Part shown: positions 18,752 through 27,093 of the stretch, piece after piece
How the letters are laid out: each line of letters begins with the position of its first letter
How positions within the stretch are numbered: position 1 is the first letter of the stretch
Source: Clostridium manihotivorum
GTDB taxonomy: Bacteria; Bacillota; Clostridia; Clostridiales; Clostridiaceae
DNA length: 64,000 bases
NCBI RefSeq assembly: GCF_004015185.1
Contig: NZ_CP025746.1
Location: forward strand, 1,178,001-1,242,000
Reading direction: 5' to 3'
The notes under the pieces: generated by a model
The model's database searches: none
Told to the model about the DNA's origin: nothing
What the model saw: only the letters and a program-made list of their open reading frames with translations
Translations under genes and position numbers: made by a program

Positions 18752-18802
18752 AAAGCCATGTATAATAAGGAAAATAAAGAGCCTTACTATACATGGCTTT
18801 TA
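18752..18802 (+). terminator. Intrinsic terminator of agr operon
   Basis: AAAGCCATGTATAATAAGG pairs with CCTTACTATACATGGCTTT (one mismatch), followed by TATT. It is strong and symmetrical enough to work in both directions. Confidence 0.88.
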
Positions 18803-18854
18803 TTAATACCTTAAAATTAATAATGGTCTACAGCTTTAAGAGCAAAATAACAAC

Positions 18855-18884
18855 CTATTATTACTAAAAAAGCGACGATTATTA
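18855..18884 (+). promoter_or_regulatory. Putative AgrA (LytTR) binding site, copy 3
   Basis: TTATTA at 18858 and 18879, spaced 21 nt, with AAGCGACGA before the second half as in copy 2. A TTATAT -10 follows about 29 nt after the second half, in a context (AGTCCAATATG) like that after copy 2 (AGTCAATATG). Confidence 0.6.
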
Positions 18885-18949
18885 CAAATTTATATATGTT
18901 AGTCCAATATGTGTTATATTTTTTATATCAAGTTAGGGGGGGAATAATT

Positions 18950-21127
18950 TTGGGAGAATCAACATTAAATAAAGATGCTTTGGAGGAAAATATATTAGAC
19001 TTTAATTTTATTAAGAAAAAATATATGAATTCTTTAATTGAGAATATAGATAAGATTCAATATAAATTAAAAAAACTGTTGATAAACAAGGATCTTTTTT
19101 TAAGTAATTGCCTAAATTCCTTCTGTGAAGAAAAGTTTAATAAAAAATATATTAAAAAATACTTTTGTAAAGTAGATAAACTACTTAAATTAATGGAAAA
19201 AAATATAGTTTATATAAGGGGAACATTGGGACATAATCTTGATATTCCTATGATAGACAATATAGAGTATTTATATGATAGGAAAGAGGCAATCATTACT
19301 CTTTCATCAGATGAAATTATATTATTTAGAGAGAATGGTTTTAGAGAACAATTGGCGGTTAATAAGATAATTGAAAGAATAAATATAAGTCTTCCTGAAG
19401 AAGAAAAATTATATATACAGCCTATAGTAAGTTTGGATAATGGCGGATTTATGAATATAATTAATCAGAGATTACAGACTAATAATAAATTAAAACCAAA
19501 TTACTATTTTAAATGTGGAGAGATTCTTGCGGTTGTTTATATTTTAGGTGGACAAAATAACTTTGAATATGACTTGACCTGCATAAATGGAGAACCAGTT
19601 ATACAAAATATAGCTGATGTAATAGAGATAGATACCAATATGCCTTCTTTCCAATCAGCAGAAAGTGTAGTTAGATTTGTTATTGAATGTTCTGTATATA
19701 ACATAAACTTTTTAGATAGCACTAGAGAATATTTAGATAAGCAGCAGTTATTAGAGTACAGAAGTGGATTTAAGCGTATATATAATATACTAGTTGAAAA
19801 TAAAACTATATTTATCAAACTGATGGGAGAGTTATTTAAAGATAAAAATTCATACTTAGCAAAAGTAGTTACAAATATAAACCATCTTAATAAAAAGGAT
19901 TTGGCAAGGCAATTAAATATTATTGATGCTAAATTTAATAATATAAAAAGTAACATTTTCAAATTGACCATATCAAAAGAATATGAGAAGAACAGAATTG
20001 ATTTTGATCATATATTAAAGACTGCTTCTAAGCTAGGAGAAGATATTATACAGGACAGTATAATTGGTTATAATAACTCCATAACAAGTAGAAGCTGGAT
20101 AACTTTAAAAAAGGATTGTAATGAAAGTTTTACGGTATGCCCAAGCAATGACAATCCATATGAGGGAAATAGCGGAATAGCTTTATTTTTCTTATACCTT
20201 GGAGTAGTAAGTAAGAATGAGTATTTCATTGCAACTTCAATAGAAGCTATGGAAAGCTTTGTTGATGATTTAAGAGCTAGGATTAAAGAAAATAAAATAA
20301 GCAAAGAGTTCTTTATGCTTGCAAACATAGGAATATACACCTTTGCAAAAATGTATTTGATTACTGGAAAAGAGATAGTAAAAGAATATATAGAAGAGAT
20401 CATAGTTTGTATTAGAAAATTTATATACAGCTATGATGAAACAAATCAGTTAAAATCTTTTTGCGCATTATTAGCTGTAGCTGAGAGAGAAGAATTTTTA
20501 TATCTTAAAGAGAAGATATTAGATATATGTAATATTGTATATGAAAAGTTAGAAAAGAAATTCAATATAGATATATTAAATAGTGATCAGTTATTAGATA
20601 TTAATGAAGCAATAATCTTTTGTGCAAGGTTTGCAAATATTAGTAAAAATCACAAAGCAGATAATGTTATAGATAAACTTCTTAATAACCAGAGAAAAGA
20701 TAATATTATATTAAATATGAACAAAGCCTTAAAAAGTACAAAATTCTATTCTGAAATGCTTTTAAGCCGATTAGTTCTTAAAAAGTATTGTTATGTGGAT
20801 GATTTAATGGATGTGGAAGTAGAGTTACTTATAAAGCATTTTACTAATAATTCATTTGAAGAAGCTATTGATTATTATGATGGTGCTATAAGAAACTTAG
20901 AAATATTAGAGTTTGCAGCAGAAATTTTAGATGATAAAAACCTTAATAACAGTTGTAAAAATGCTTTTAATAAGTTGTTAGCTTATATCGAACACTTCTA
21001 TTTAGCTGAGAATGGAAGCTATCTAGAAAAGAAGTTATCATTAATATCAGGAGTTGTAGGTTGTGGCTATACACTTATTAGACACTATAACAAAAATATA
21101 GTTCCTTCAATTTTATGGTTTGATTAA
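18950..21127 (+). CDS. LanM-like lanthipeptide synthetase homologue with degenerate active sites
   Basis: A 725-residue protein from a TTG start with AGGGGGG upstream; a longer ATG frame at 18896 starts before that site. Middle residues align with the LanM dehydratase domain: GGFMNI, then YYFKCGEILAVVYIL, then a stretch where the family has D-F-H-Y-E-N and L-I-D but this protein has QNNFEYD and IQN. The kinase residues are therefore missing. The C-terminal cyclase-like part begins YEGNSGIALFFLYLG and ends SLISGVVGCGYTLIR, as LanC-like domains do, but no WCHG or CHG zinc motif is present. It is also shorter than usual LanM proteins. Probably a pseudoenzyme or a diverged enzyme under Agr control. 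Confidence 0.7.
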   Translation: MGESTLNKDALEENILDFNFIKKKYMNSLIENIDKIQYKLKKLLINKDLFLSNCLNSFCEEKFNKKYIKKYFCKVDKLLKLMEKNIVYIRGTLGHNLDIPMIDNIEYLYDRKEAIITLSSDEIILFRENGFREQLAVNKIIERINISLPEEEKLYIQPIVSLDNGGFMNIINQRLQTNNKLKPNYYFKCGEILAVVYILGGQNNFEYDLTCINGEPVIQNIADVIEIDTNMPSFQSAESVVRFVIECSVYNINFLDSTREYLDKQQLLEYRSGFKRIYNILVENKTIFIKLMGELFKDKNSYLAKVVTNINHLNKKDLARQLNIIDAKFNNIKSNIFKLTISKEYEKNRIDFDHILKTASKLGEDIIQDSIIGYNNSITSRSWITLKKDCNESFTVCPSNDNPYEGNSGIALFFLYLGVVSKNEYFIATSIEAMESFVDDLRARIKENKISKEFFMLANIGIYTFAKMYLITGKEIVKEYIEEIIVCIRKFIYSYDETNQLKSFCALLAVAEREEFLYLKEKILDICNIVYEKLEKKFNIDILNSDQLLDINEAIIFCARFANISKNHKADNVIDKLLNNQRKDNIILNMNKALKSTKFYSEMLLSRLVLKKYCYVDDLMDVEVELLIKHFTNNSFEEAIDYYDGAIRNLEILEFAAEILDDKNLNNSCKNAFNKLLAYIEHFYLAENGSYLEKKLSLISGVVGCGYTLIRHYNKNIVPSILWFD

Positions 21128-21412
21128 TAATAATCTTACTTTCACACTATGCTATGGAGTTTTTTGTAGAAAGTATGCATCATAAGAAGCGTAAAATATA
21201 GCATACTATAAGTATACCATTAAAGATGTTTTACTCTATAGCTTATGTCGAAGATAAGTTATAATAAGGTCTTTGATGGTGTTAGGTACTAAAAATATGT
21301 GCAAAACTTTGGTTTGTTTGATTAACTTAAGACAAGTTATTCAAATAACTGGAAAAATATTTTCTGATTAAGTTTGCATATGTTTAAATAAAAATTTGTG
21401 GAGGTGCTAGCA

Positions 21413-21571
21413 ATGAATAGTAGACATAGAAGAGTTTATACAGAGAAAACCTTCAGAAAAAACGGTACCAAAACACAAAACCAATGGGCTAAAAGCAGAT
21501 TTCCAACAACAATTGAGGAGCCAAGCAAGAATAAAAGTGGAGTAATGGCAGAGGAACAAGGTTGGACTTAA
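21413..21571 (+). CDS. Small unrecognised peptide, 52 aa
   Basis: A 52-residue frame with a strong GGAGGTGCTAGCA ribosome site and its own terminator just downstream. The N-terminal half is very basic (NSRHRR, FRKNGTK); the C-terminal half is acidic and ends EEQGWT. It has no cysteine and no hydrophobic stretch. It lies between the LanM-like gene and the XRE-TPR regulator. It could be a peptide substrate or signal, or an unrelated small protein. I do not recognise it. Confidence 0.55.
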   Translation: MNSRHRRVYTEKTFRKNGTKTQNQWAKSRFPTTIEEPSKNKSGVMAEEQGWT

Positions 21572-21585
21572 GAATTAATAAAGGA

Positions 21586-21622
21586 GGGTCTAGTTATGTA
21601 GTTTGTAACTAGACTCTTTTAC
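21586..21622 (+). terminator. Intrinsic terminator of 52-aa gene
   Basis: GGTCTAGTTA pairs with TAACTAGACT around a 9-nt loop, followed by CTTTT. Confidence 0.8.
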
Positions 21623-21649
21623 TGTTAAGGAAAGTATAAAGAAATTTAT

Positions 21650-21796
21650 TATCTAAACCTAGCAATATTAAGGCTTTAGAACAGCTGTTTAGGATAAGCA
21701 GTAAAAAATAAAATTAAGTCGCCTGACAGAATTTCTTCACATACGTTCAGAAAAGGCAGATGCGCAAAAAAAGCTCGCTTCAGCGACTTTTTTATT
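21650..21796. repeat. Hairpin-terminator element, family B
   Basis: A copy of the dispersed element: a 5' part with CTAAACCTAGCAATATTAAG, then a weak CGCCTGAC/GGCAGATGCG hairpin, an A7 run, and a terminator AGCTCGCTTCAGCGACTTTTTT. It sits directly upstream of the XRE-TPR gene. Confidence 0.7.
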
Positions 21797-21913
21797 TCTT
21801 ATAATATTATACAATAATGTTACAATTTTATATTTATTGATGTGTTTTTTGGAAAAGATAGTTATAATGTTATTAGGGATAATAAAGTATTGATGAGTGA
21901 AGGGATGATCTAT

Positions 21914-23188
21914 TTGCAGTTTTATAGTCCAAACGAGAAAATAAAACTAATGAGGACAAGCCTAAGGGTTAATCAGTGGGAATTAGAATCAGAAAACATG
22001 TCTGTAGGCTTTATTAGCATGATGGAGATTGGGAAAAGAAATGTAAGTAGGGAAAGCTCTAAAAAGCTAGCGGAAAAGTTTAATCTTATAGCAAAAGAGA
22101 ACTCAATAAAGGTGGAGCTTGATGATGAGTATTTTTATAGGCAACCTGACGAGGATGCTAGAATTTATTGTGAGCAGGAACTACGAAAGGAAAATAATCA
22201 TAAACAATTGGATGAGCTTATAGCTATAGCTACTAGGTTTCAATTACTTGATCTATTGGCTAAGATGCATCATCTAAATGCTTTGAGGTACATGGAAGAA
22301 AAAGATAATAATACTGCTTTCATATGCTTAAATAATTGCTTAGGTATATACAAGGAACTTAGAGAGGATAAGCCACAAGCTAATATTTATGATTTGATGG
22401 GTAGTTGTAAGTTAAAGCTTAGTGAGTATGATGAAGCCATATTCTATTATACACAAGCAATAGCTTACTCAATATATGAAGATAGCTATGATATATTTTT
22501 TAGAGCAAATCTCAATATTTCTAATGCATATTCACGTAGCAAATGTTATAAAAAATCTATAGAGATAATTGATAAAAATATTTTAAAGAGAAGTTCTATA
22601 GTTGCAGCTAAATATGTGACTAATGCAAGGATAATAAAGGGCATTTCATTAGATAAGCTTGGTAAAAGAGATGAGGCTTTAGAAGAATATTTTAAATTGA
22701 TTCAAGAAATAAAAGGTGAAAATGAAAAGTTGCTGGCTTTAATCTATAATAATGTAGGTGAATGCTATTATGAAAAAGGTGAATATAATGAAGCCTTGGG
22801 GTATTTATCTAAAGCAAGTATAATAAAGAATAGGATAGATAAAGAAACCTTGCCAAATACTCTTAATATAAAGGCAAAAATATTTTTTAAACAGGGACTA
22901 TATGAAGAAAGTATACTGATTATCGAGATGGCTATAAGAATGGCTGAAAGGTGCATGAAACTTGATATTCTTTATGACAATTATTTTGATCTAGTTACTA
23001 TTTTAGAGTCAAGAAATGATATAGAGAAGGTTATTTATTATATGGAAGAATTTTTAAATACTCTAAAAGAGTACGACTTTGAAAAAGGAAATAAGTTTGC
23101 TCTTTATAAGCTTTCAGAAGCCTATACTAAAAATGACCAACTAGATAAAGCTTTTGAGACTATAAAGCAGCTAGAAAGACTTTTATAA
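21914..23188 (+). CDS. XRE-family helix-turn-helix regulator with TPR domain (RRNPP-like)
   Basis: A 424-residue protein. Residues 1-60 form an HTH domain (EKIKLMRTSLRVNQWELE, then ISMMEIGKR and SRESSKKLAEKF). The rest is a chain of TPR repeats such as YDLMGSCKLKLSEYDEAIFYY and ALIYNNVGECYYEKGEYNEA. This layout is that of peptide-sensing RRNPP regulators. I chose TTG 21914 because GAAGGGATGATC lies just upstream; upstream ATGs (21893, 21905) and a GTG at 21842 lack a spaced ribosome site. No target or peptide partner is proven. Confidence 0.8.
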   Translation: MQFYSPNEKIKLMRTSLRVNQWELESENMSVGFISMMEIGKRNVSRESSKKLAEKFNLIAKENSIKVELDDEYFYRQPDEDARIYCEQELRKENNHKQLDELIAIATRFQLLDLLAKMHHLNALRYMEEKDNNTAFICLNNCLGIYKELREDKPQANIYDLMGSCKLKLSEYDEAIFYYTQAIAYSIYEDSYDIFFRANLNISNAYSRSKCYKKSIEIIDKNILKRSSIVAAKYVTNARIIKGISLDKLGKRDEALEEYFKLIQEIKGENEKLLALIYNNVGECYYEKGEYNEALGYLSKASIIKNRIDKETLPNTLNIKAKIFFKQGLYEESILIIEMAIRMAERCMKLDILYDNYFDLVTILESRNDIEKVIYYMEEFLNTLKEYDFEKGNKFALYKLSEAYTKNDQLDKAFETIKQLERLL

Positions 23189-23277
23189 GCTTCAATATAT
23201 CAAGCTAAAATCTTATTTTTGACTTGAAATTTCTACACAAAAAAGTAGGCAGAAAGTGTAACTATTATATAGGCATA

Positions 23278-23334
23278 CCTGATAAAAAATCACTTATGAT
23301 TGCTTGTTAGCGATTTGTTATCAGGTATGATATA
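23278..23334 (+). other. Inverted repeat in the gap before the SUFU gene
   Basis: ACCTGATAAAAAATC pairs with GATTTGTTATCAGGT around about 24 nt. There is no T-run after it, so it may be a regulatory or processing structure. The rest of 23189-23544 shows nothing else. Confidence 0.4.
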
Positions 23335-23544
23335 ATAAAGTACCTATTCATGTAAAGGTTTTCTTCATTTTGGTATAGAAATTATCAATTAAGCTTATGG
23401 CTTCATAGAGTATGCTGAAAAGTTAATGTTTTTAGTAGAAAGTGGTATGATTTCTAGGCAATTAAGCTTAGGAATCTACATGAAGTGGTCCATCTATCTA
23501 GTAAGTATTTAGAACTAAAATATAATAGGATAAGGGGAATATAT

Positions 23545-24126
23545 ATGGGGTTTAATAGCGTTAATAAAAGTAGTAAAACTGATGCTGAGGTTTTTGTAGA
23601 AAGACTTGAAAGCATGTTTGGAAAACCAGACTCTATTAGGAAAGCGGAATGTTTGGATGGAGGAACACCAATCCATATATTTTATTATTACAATCTTCCA
23701 AAGAAGGGTATGATAACTTCTGTTACCTATGGGTTATCTGAAGGTAACCATCCAGATTGGAGCAACGGAAGACCTGAACTAATGGTTACTGTCAAATCTG
23801 AGGAAGAAGCTTGGGGATTTGCTTCAGCATTTCTAGCTACCAATTTTAGAGGAGAAAAACCATTTGGGTATGGAGATTTGTTTACCTTAGAAGAGCCTAT
23901 ATCGAAGGATTCTGATATGGTAGGTTATTTTGTTTTTGCACCTTCTATTTTGGATCAATCACAAGCTAAGATAGAACTTCCAACGAAGACTGTATATCTA
24001 ACAGGAATGTACCCATTGTATAGTGAAGAAATTGAGCTTTTTAAAACTATAGGAATAAAGGATTTCTTTAGTTTAGATGGATATGATTTGTATGATGTAA
24101 AAAGAAAGAATCTTGGATCTAAATAA
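23545..24126 (+). CDS. Suppressor-of-fused (SUFU) domain protein
   Basis: A 193-residue protein with the SUFU-like fold seen in many bacterial orphan and immunity proteins. Supporting segments are GKPDSIRKAECLDGG, HIFYYYNLPKKGMITSVTYG and YLTGMYPLYSEEIEL. The ATG at 23545 follows AAGGGGAATATAT; a 20-residue longer frame from 23485 lacks a ribosome site. Bacterial members often occur as antitoxin-like immunity proteins, but no toxin gene is adjacent here. Confidence 0.75.
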   Translation: MGFNSVNKSSKTDAEVFVERLESMFGKPDSIRKAECLDGGTPIHIFYYYNLPKKGMITSVTYGLSEGNHPDWSNGRPELMVTVKSEEEAWGFASAFLATNFRGEKPFGYGDLFTLEEPISKDSDMVGYFVFAPSILDQSQAKIELPTKTVYLTGMYPLYSEEIELFKTIGIKDFFSLDGYDLYDVKRKNLGSK

Positions 24127-24211
24127 AGAGTCATATACGGAAACTTTATAGTAGACATAAGTAAAAATAAATATTATCATCAAGATACAATCTTCAAAAG
24201 GAGGGATAAAA

Positions 24212-25054
24212 ATGGAACTGTTTAACTATCATATGCATAATCACTATTGTGATGGGAAGGGTGAGCCTGAAGACTATGTAAAGAAAGCTATTCAACTTGG
24301 CTTTAAGGCTATCGGTTTTTCTAGCCATGCTCCAGTAGCTATACCAAATAACTGGACTATGAAGCAGGAGGACTTAGGAAAATATGTTGATGAAATATTA
24401 AGTTTAAAAGAAAAGTATAAAGAAAAAATCAATATATGCTTAGGATTAGAGATAGATTATATAAAGGGTATCATGGGGCCAGGAGATGAAATATATAAAG
24501 CTATTCCACTAGAATATAGTATAGGATCAGTTCATTTTATGCCTATCAAAGACAGTGGAGAGTATCTAACTGTAGATTATTCAGAAGAAGAGCTAAGAAA
24601 AATAATCAATGATGGTTATGATGGTGATGCTTATAAGTTTGTAGAAGCGTATTATACTTTTATTAGGGAAATGGCTTCTTCAAGCAAGCCTAATATCATA
24701 GGTCATTTAGACTTGATAAAGAAATTTAATAAGGATAATTTGTTTTTCAGGGAAGATGACTCAAGGTATGTTAATCAGATTGAAAAAACATTGCAGGTAA
24801 TAAAAGAAAATAAGCTTATTATAGAAGTAAATACAGGTGGAGTAACTAGAGGGTATATTAAAGAATATTATCCAAGTGAATGGATAATAGCAAGATGTAA
24901 AGAGATGAATATACCTATGAATATAAGTAGTGATGCTCATGTTGTGGATAATATTGATGGGTGCTTTGATGCTGCTGCCAAGCAGTTAAGAGATAATGGA
25001 ATAGAGGAACAAAAAGTGTTATTTGAAGGTAAGTGGATCTATAGCAAACTATAA
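24212..25054 (+). CDS. PHP-family histidinol-phosphatase
   Basis: A 280-residue PHP metallophosphoesterase, most like HisJ/HisK histidinol-phosphatases. Metal ligands are visible in HMHNHYCDG, in FSSHAP, in GLEIDYI, in GHLDLI and in SSDAHVVD. AGGAGGGAT precedes the ATG. No other his gene is in the window, so a histidine role is inferred from family only; other phosphoesters are possible. Confidence 0.82.
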   Translation: MELFNYHMHNHYCDGKGEPEDYVKKAIQLGFKAIGFSSHAPVAIPNNWTMKQEDLGKYVDEILSLKEKYKEKINICLGLEIDYIKGIMGPGDEIYKAIPLEYSIGSVHFMPIKDSGEYLTVDYSEEELRKIINDGYDGDAYKFVEAYYTFIREMASSSKPNIIGHLDLIKKFNKDNLFFREDDSRYVNQIEKTLQVIKENKLIIEVNTGGVTRGYIKEYYPSEWIIARCKEMNIPMNISSDAHVVDNIDGCFDAAAKQLRDNGIEEQKVLFEGKWIYSKL

Positions 25055-25180
25055 TATATAAAGGTATTGTTAAAACTTTATATAAGTATTATAGGACTAC
25101 TAAGCTTTTAGTGTAAATTAAAGAATAATATGTGGACAGCTAGCACTTTTTCGATAATTGAATAAAGAGCATATATATAA

Positions 25181-25216
25181 AATTCGCTGAAGAAAGTTAA
25201 TTCAGCGAATTTTTAT
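25181..25216. terminator. Terminator between PHP gene and convergent TPR gene
   Basis: AATTCGCTGAA pairs with TTCAGCGAATT, followed by TTTATTT on the plus strand and TTTT on the minus strand, so it can serve both genes. The same stem sequence recurs near 42927 and, in variant form, at 55488. Confidence 0.82.
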
Positions 25217-25262
25217 TTAGTTAATGTATGTTACAAATAAAATCTTACATAAGGTACAATAG

Positions 25263-26114
25263 TTAACTCAGCTTAAGCTTTGTGTTGATATAGAAACATG
25301 AATTAATACAGCTATCAGCAATATTATAATTATTATTGGCAACAGCACTAACGTAAGCTAGTCTGTAAAATTTATCTGCTTCTGCAATATCCTTAATAAA
25401 TTTGTAGTATTGGAAAAGGGAAAAGTATATATCAGCCTCATAGAGCTTATTATTATAATACCTGTAATCATAAGTCAAATCTTCAATAATCTCCATATAT
25501 TCCTTGAGTTTATATGAGTTAGAGTCTTCTAGATATATGCTCAATATATTGCAGCATGCAACAAGTTTTTCTTCAGTATTACTGCTAGAGTCAAATAAAA
25601 GCTTATGAATTTCTACAGCATTTTTTGAAAAGCCTTTTTCTTTTAAAATGTTTGCTTTTAGGGTTAGCAGATTAAATAGATTAATATTATTTACACCAAA
25701 ACTACTTTCAAAAAACAATATATTATCTAAGGCTTCGTCAAACCTTTTAAGCTTCTTTAAGACCAATATGTAATTTAGCAATATTTTTGATTTTTTGTAA
25801 GAAGGTACATAAAGATTATCATTTAGTGCTTCTGATAGTATTTTATATGCTTCATTAACTTTATTAAGTTTTAAAGCCAATGAACTTAGGCATATTGAAA
25901 TCTTTGCTTTAATATCATCATCACTATTAATTCTTAATTCATAAGCCTTTTTGAAGCAATAATAGGAGTCGAGAATCTTACCTTTATTATTGAGTTTATC
26001 GCCTAATTTTAAAAATAATGATAATGGATCACTTTTTTGACTTACTAAACATAGGAAATCTTGATTCTCTATTAAAATTTTCTCTATTTTATAATCATAT
26101 AATTTGTAATTCAT
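25263..26114 (-). CDS. TPR-repeat protein without DNA-binding domain
   Basis: A 283-residue protein made of helical repeats (KIKISICLSSLALKL-type and SKILLNYILVLKKLKRFDEAL). It lacks an N-terminal helix-turn-helix, unlike the regulator at 21914. It might be a truncated RRNPP regulator or a Rap-like peptide-binding protein. A 9-codon gene is transcribed away from it 170 nt upstream, the arrangement expected for a receptor and a short signal peptide. Confidence 0.6.
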   Translation of the reverse strand: MNYKLYDYKIEKILIENQDFLCLVSQKSDPLSLFLKLGDKLNNKGKILDSYYCFKKAYELRINSDDDIKAKISICLSSLALKLNKVNEAYKILSEALNDNLYVPSYKKSKILLNYILVLKKLKRFDEALDNILFFESSFGVNNINLFNLLTLKANILKEKGFSKNAVEIHKLLFDSSSNTEEKLVACCNILSIYLEDSNSYKLKEYMEIIEDLTYDYRYYNNKLYEADIYFSLFQYYKFIKDIAEADKFYRLAYVSAVANNNYNIADSCINSCFYINTKLKLS

Positions 26115-26228
26115 GTGATATCTTCCTTTAAAATAAATTTAGTTTAGAAAAATACAACATTTTCAGAGTTACCTAATAAATGTTTTGTAATTACATTTTA
26201 CCATAAAAATACAAATCATGAATAATTA

Positions 26229-26257
26229 TTTACAAAATATGTAAAGTGAATTAATAT
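26229..26257 (+). promoter_or_regulatory. Sigma-A type promoter of 9-codon gene
   Basis: TTTACA (26229) and TAATAT (26252) are separated by 17 nt. Transcription would start about 15-20 nt before the ribosome site. Confidence 0.7.
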
Positions 26258-26286
26258 ATAAGTATCATTATAAGGAGGTTTGTAAC

Positions 26287-26316
26287 ATGATAGATCCAAT
26301 AGGACAATGGGATTAG
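26287..26316 (+). CDS. Nine-residue peptide MIDPIGQWD
   Basis: A nine-codon frame ending TAG. It has a textbook AAGGAGG ribosome site 8 nt upstream, its own promoter 30 nt before that, and a strong terminator 16 nt after it, so the whole transcription unit is only about 120 nt. It is divergent from a TPR protein. Leaderless signal peptides of eight residues are known (SIP, sensed by the TPR regulator RopB in Streptococcus pyogenes), so this could be one. Alternatively the RNA itself is the product and the short frame is incidental. Confidence 0.5.
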   Translation: MIDPIGQWD

Positions 26317-26331
26317 TATAATATTGTTAAG

Positions 26332-26378
26332 AGAGGGTTAAAAATGATTTTTGTGAATTATTTTTAAACCTCTTTTTA
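26332..26378 (+). terminator. Intrinsic terminator of 9-codon gene
   Basis: AGAGGGTTAAAAATGA pairs with TTATTTTTAAACCTCT (two G-T or mismatch positions), followed by TTTTT. Confidence 0.85.
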
Positions 26379-26499
26379 CTTTCTATGAAAGCATAAAATT
26401 TTTAGTTTTTATGAATCTCCATGAAGTCCAAATAAAAATATTTCTCAATTTCACCCTTTTTTTATTGACCATTTTTAACTGAAAGAATATAATGATATT

Positions 26500-26525
26500 A
26501 ACATATGAACACTTATTCATATGTT
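26500..26525. promoter_or_regulatory. ArsR/SmtB-type 12-2-12 operator
   Basis: AACATATGAACA-CT-TATTCATATGTT is a 12-2-12 inverted repeat with one mismatch per arm, the classical site of CadC/SmtB repressors. It lies 27 nt before the repressor start and would block its promoter until metal binds. Confidence 0.85.
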
Positions 26526-26552
26526 TGTTGGAAAATTATATGAGGTGATTAA

Positions 26553-26915
26553 ATGATTAATGAAAAAGTTGAAAGTTGTAATTGCACCATTATACATGAA
26601 GATGTTATAAGACAAGTTAGTGAAAAGATTCCACAAGAAGAAACACTATACGACTTGGCGGAACTTTTTAAAATATTTGGAGATAGTACAAGAATTAAGA
26701 TAATATGTGCGCTTTTTGAGGCTGAGATGTGTGTTTGTGATATTGCCGCTTTGCTAAAGATGACTCAGTCAGCAGTATCTCACCAGCTTAGGGTCTTAAA
26801 GGCTTCTAGATTGGTTAAGCATAGAAGAGAAGGAAAGGTTATTTATTATTCCCTAGATGATGAACATGTAAAAAATATATTTAACCAAGGCTTAGAACAT
26901 ATAACAGAGGGCTAA
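26553..26915 (+). CDS. cadC: ArsR/SmtB-family metal-sensing repressor (CadC type)
   Basis: A 120-residue winged-helix repressor. The N-terminal Cys pair in SCNCT and the ELCVCD-like AEMCVCDIA motif in the alpha-3 helix form the Cd/Pb/Zn site of CadC. The recognition helix has TQSAVSHQLRVLKASRLV, and the wing has HRREGKVIYYSL. AGGTGAT precedes the ATG. It is followed by the Cd/Zn ATPase gene it should control. Confidence 0.88.
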   Translation: MINEKVESCNCTIIHEDVIRQVSEKIPQEETLYDLAELFKIFGDSTRIKIICALFEAEMCVCDIAALLKMTQSAVSHQLRVLKASRLVKHRREGKVIYYSLDDEHVKNIFNQGLEHITEG

Positions 26916-26949
26916 TTGCTGAAAGTTAATAAGTTATACTTTAAAATTA

Positions 26950-27008
26950 GGCTCTGTTAATTTATAAAATTTGGTTCTTTTAATTTCAATAATATTACTA
27001 CACATAGC
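26950..27008. repeat. Shrunken MITE remnant (family A)
   Basis: Begins GGCTCTGTTAA and ends TTAATTTCAATAATATTACTACACATAGC, the two ends of the 132-bp element with most of the middle lost. It fills much of the 178-nt gap between cadC and the ATPase. Confidence 0.55.
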
Positions 27009-27093
27009 AAAAGCTTAAAAATATATCAAAGGTTAGAAAATATAAAAAAGTTATATACAAGAAATGGCACCAGTTTTTTAAGGGGGAAGATAA

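Noticed and set aside
19537-19971. 144-codon minus-strand frame inside the LanM-like gene
   Set aside because: It is an antisense shadow; the plus-strand frame has LanM-family segments across this region.
21719-21796. preQ1, fluoride or guanidine riboswitch
   Set aside because: The hairpin followed by an A-run suggested preQ1-I, but none of the conserved loop nucleotides of these classes are present, and the element is repeated at unrelated genes.
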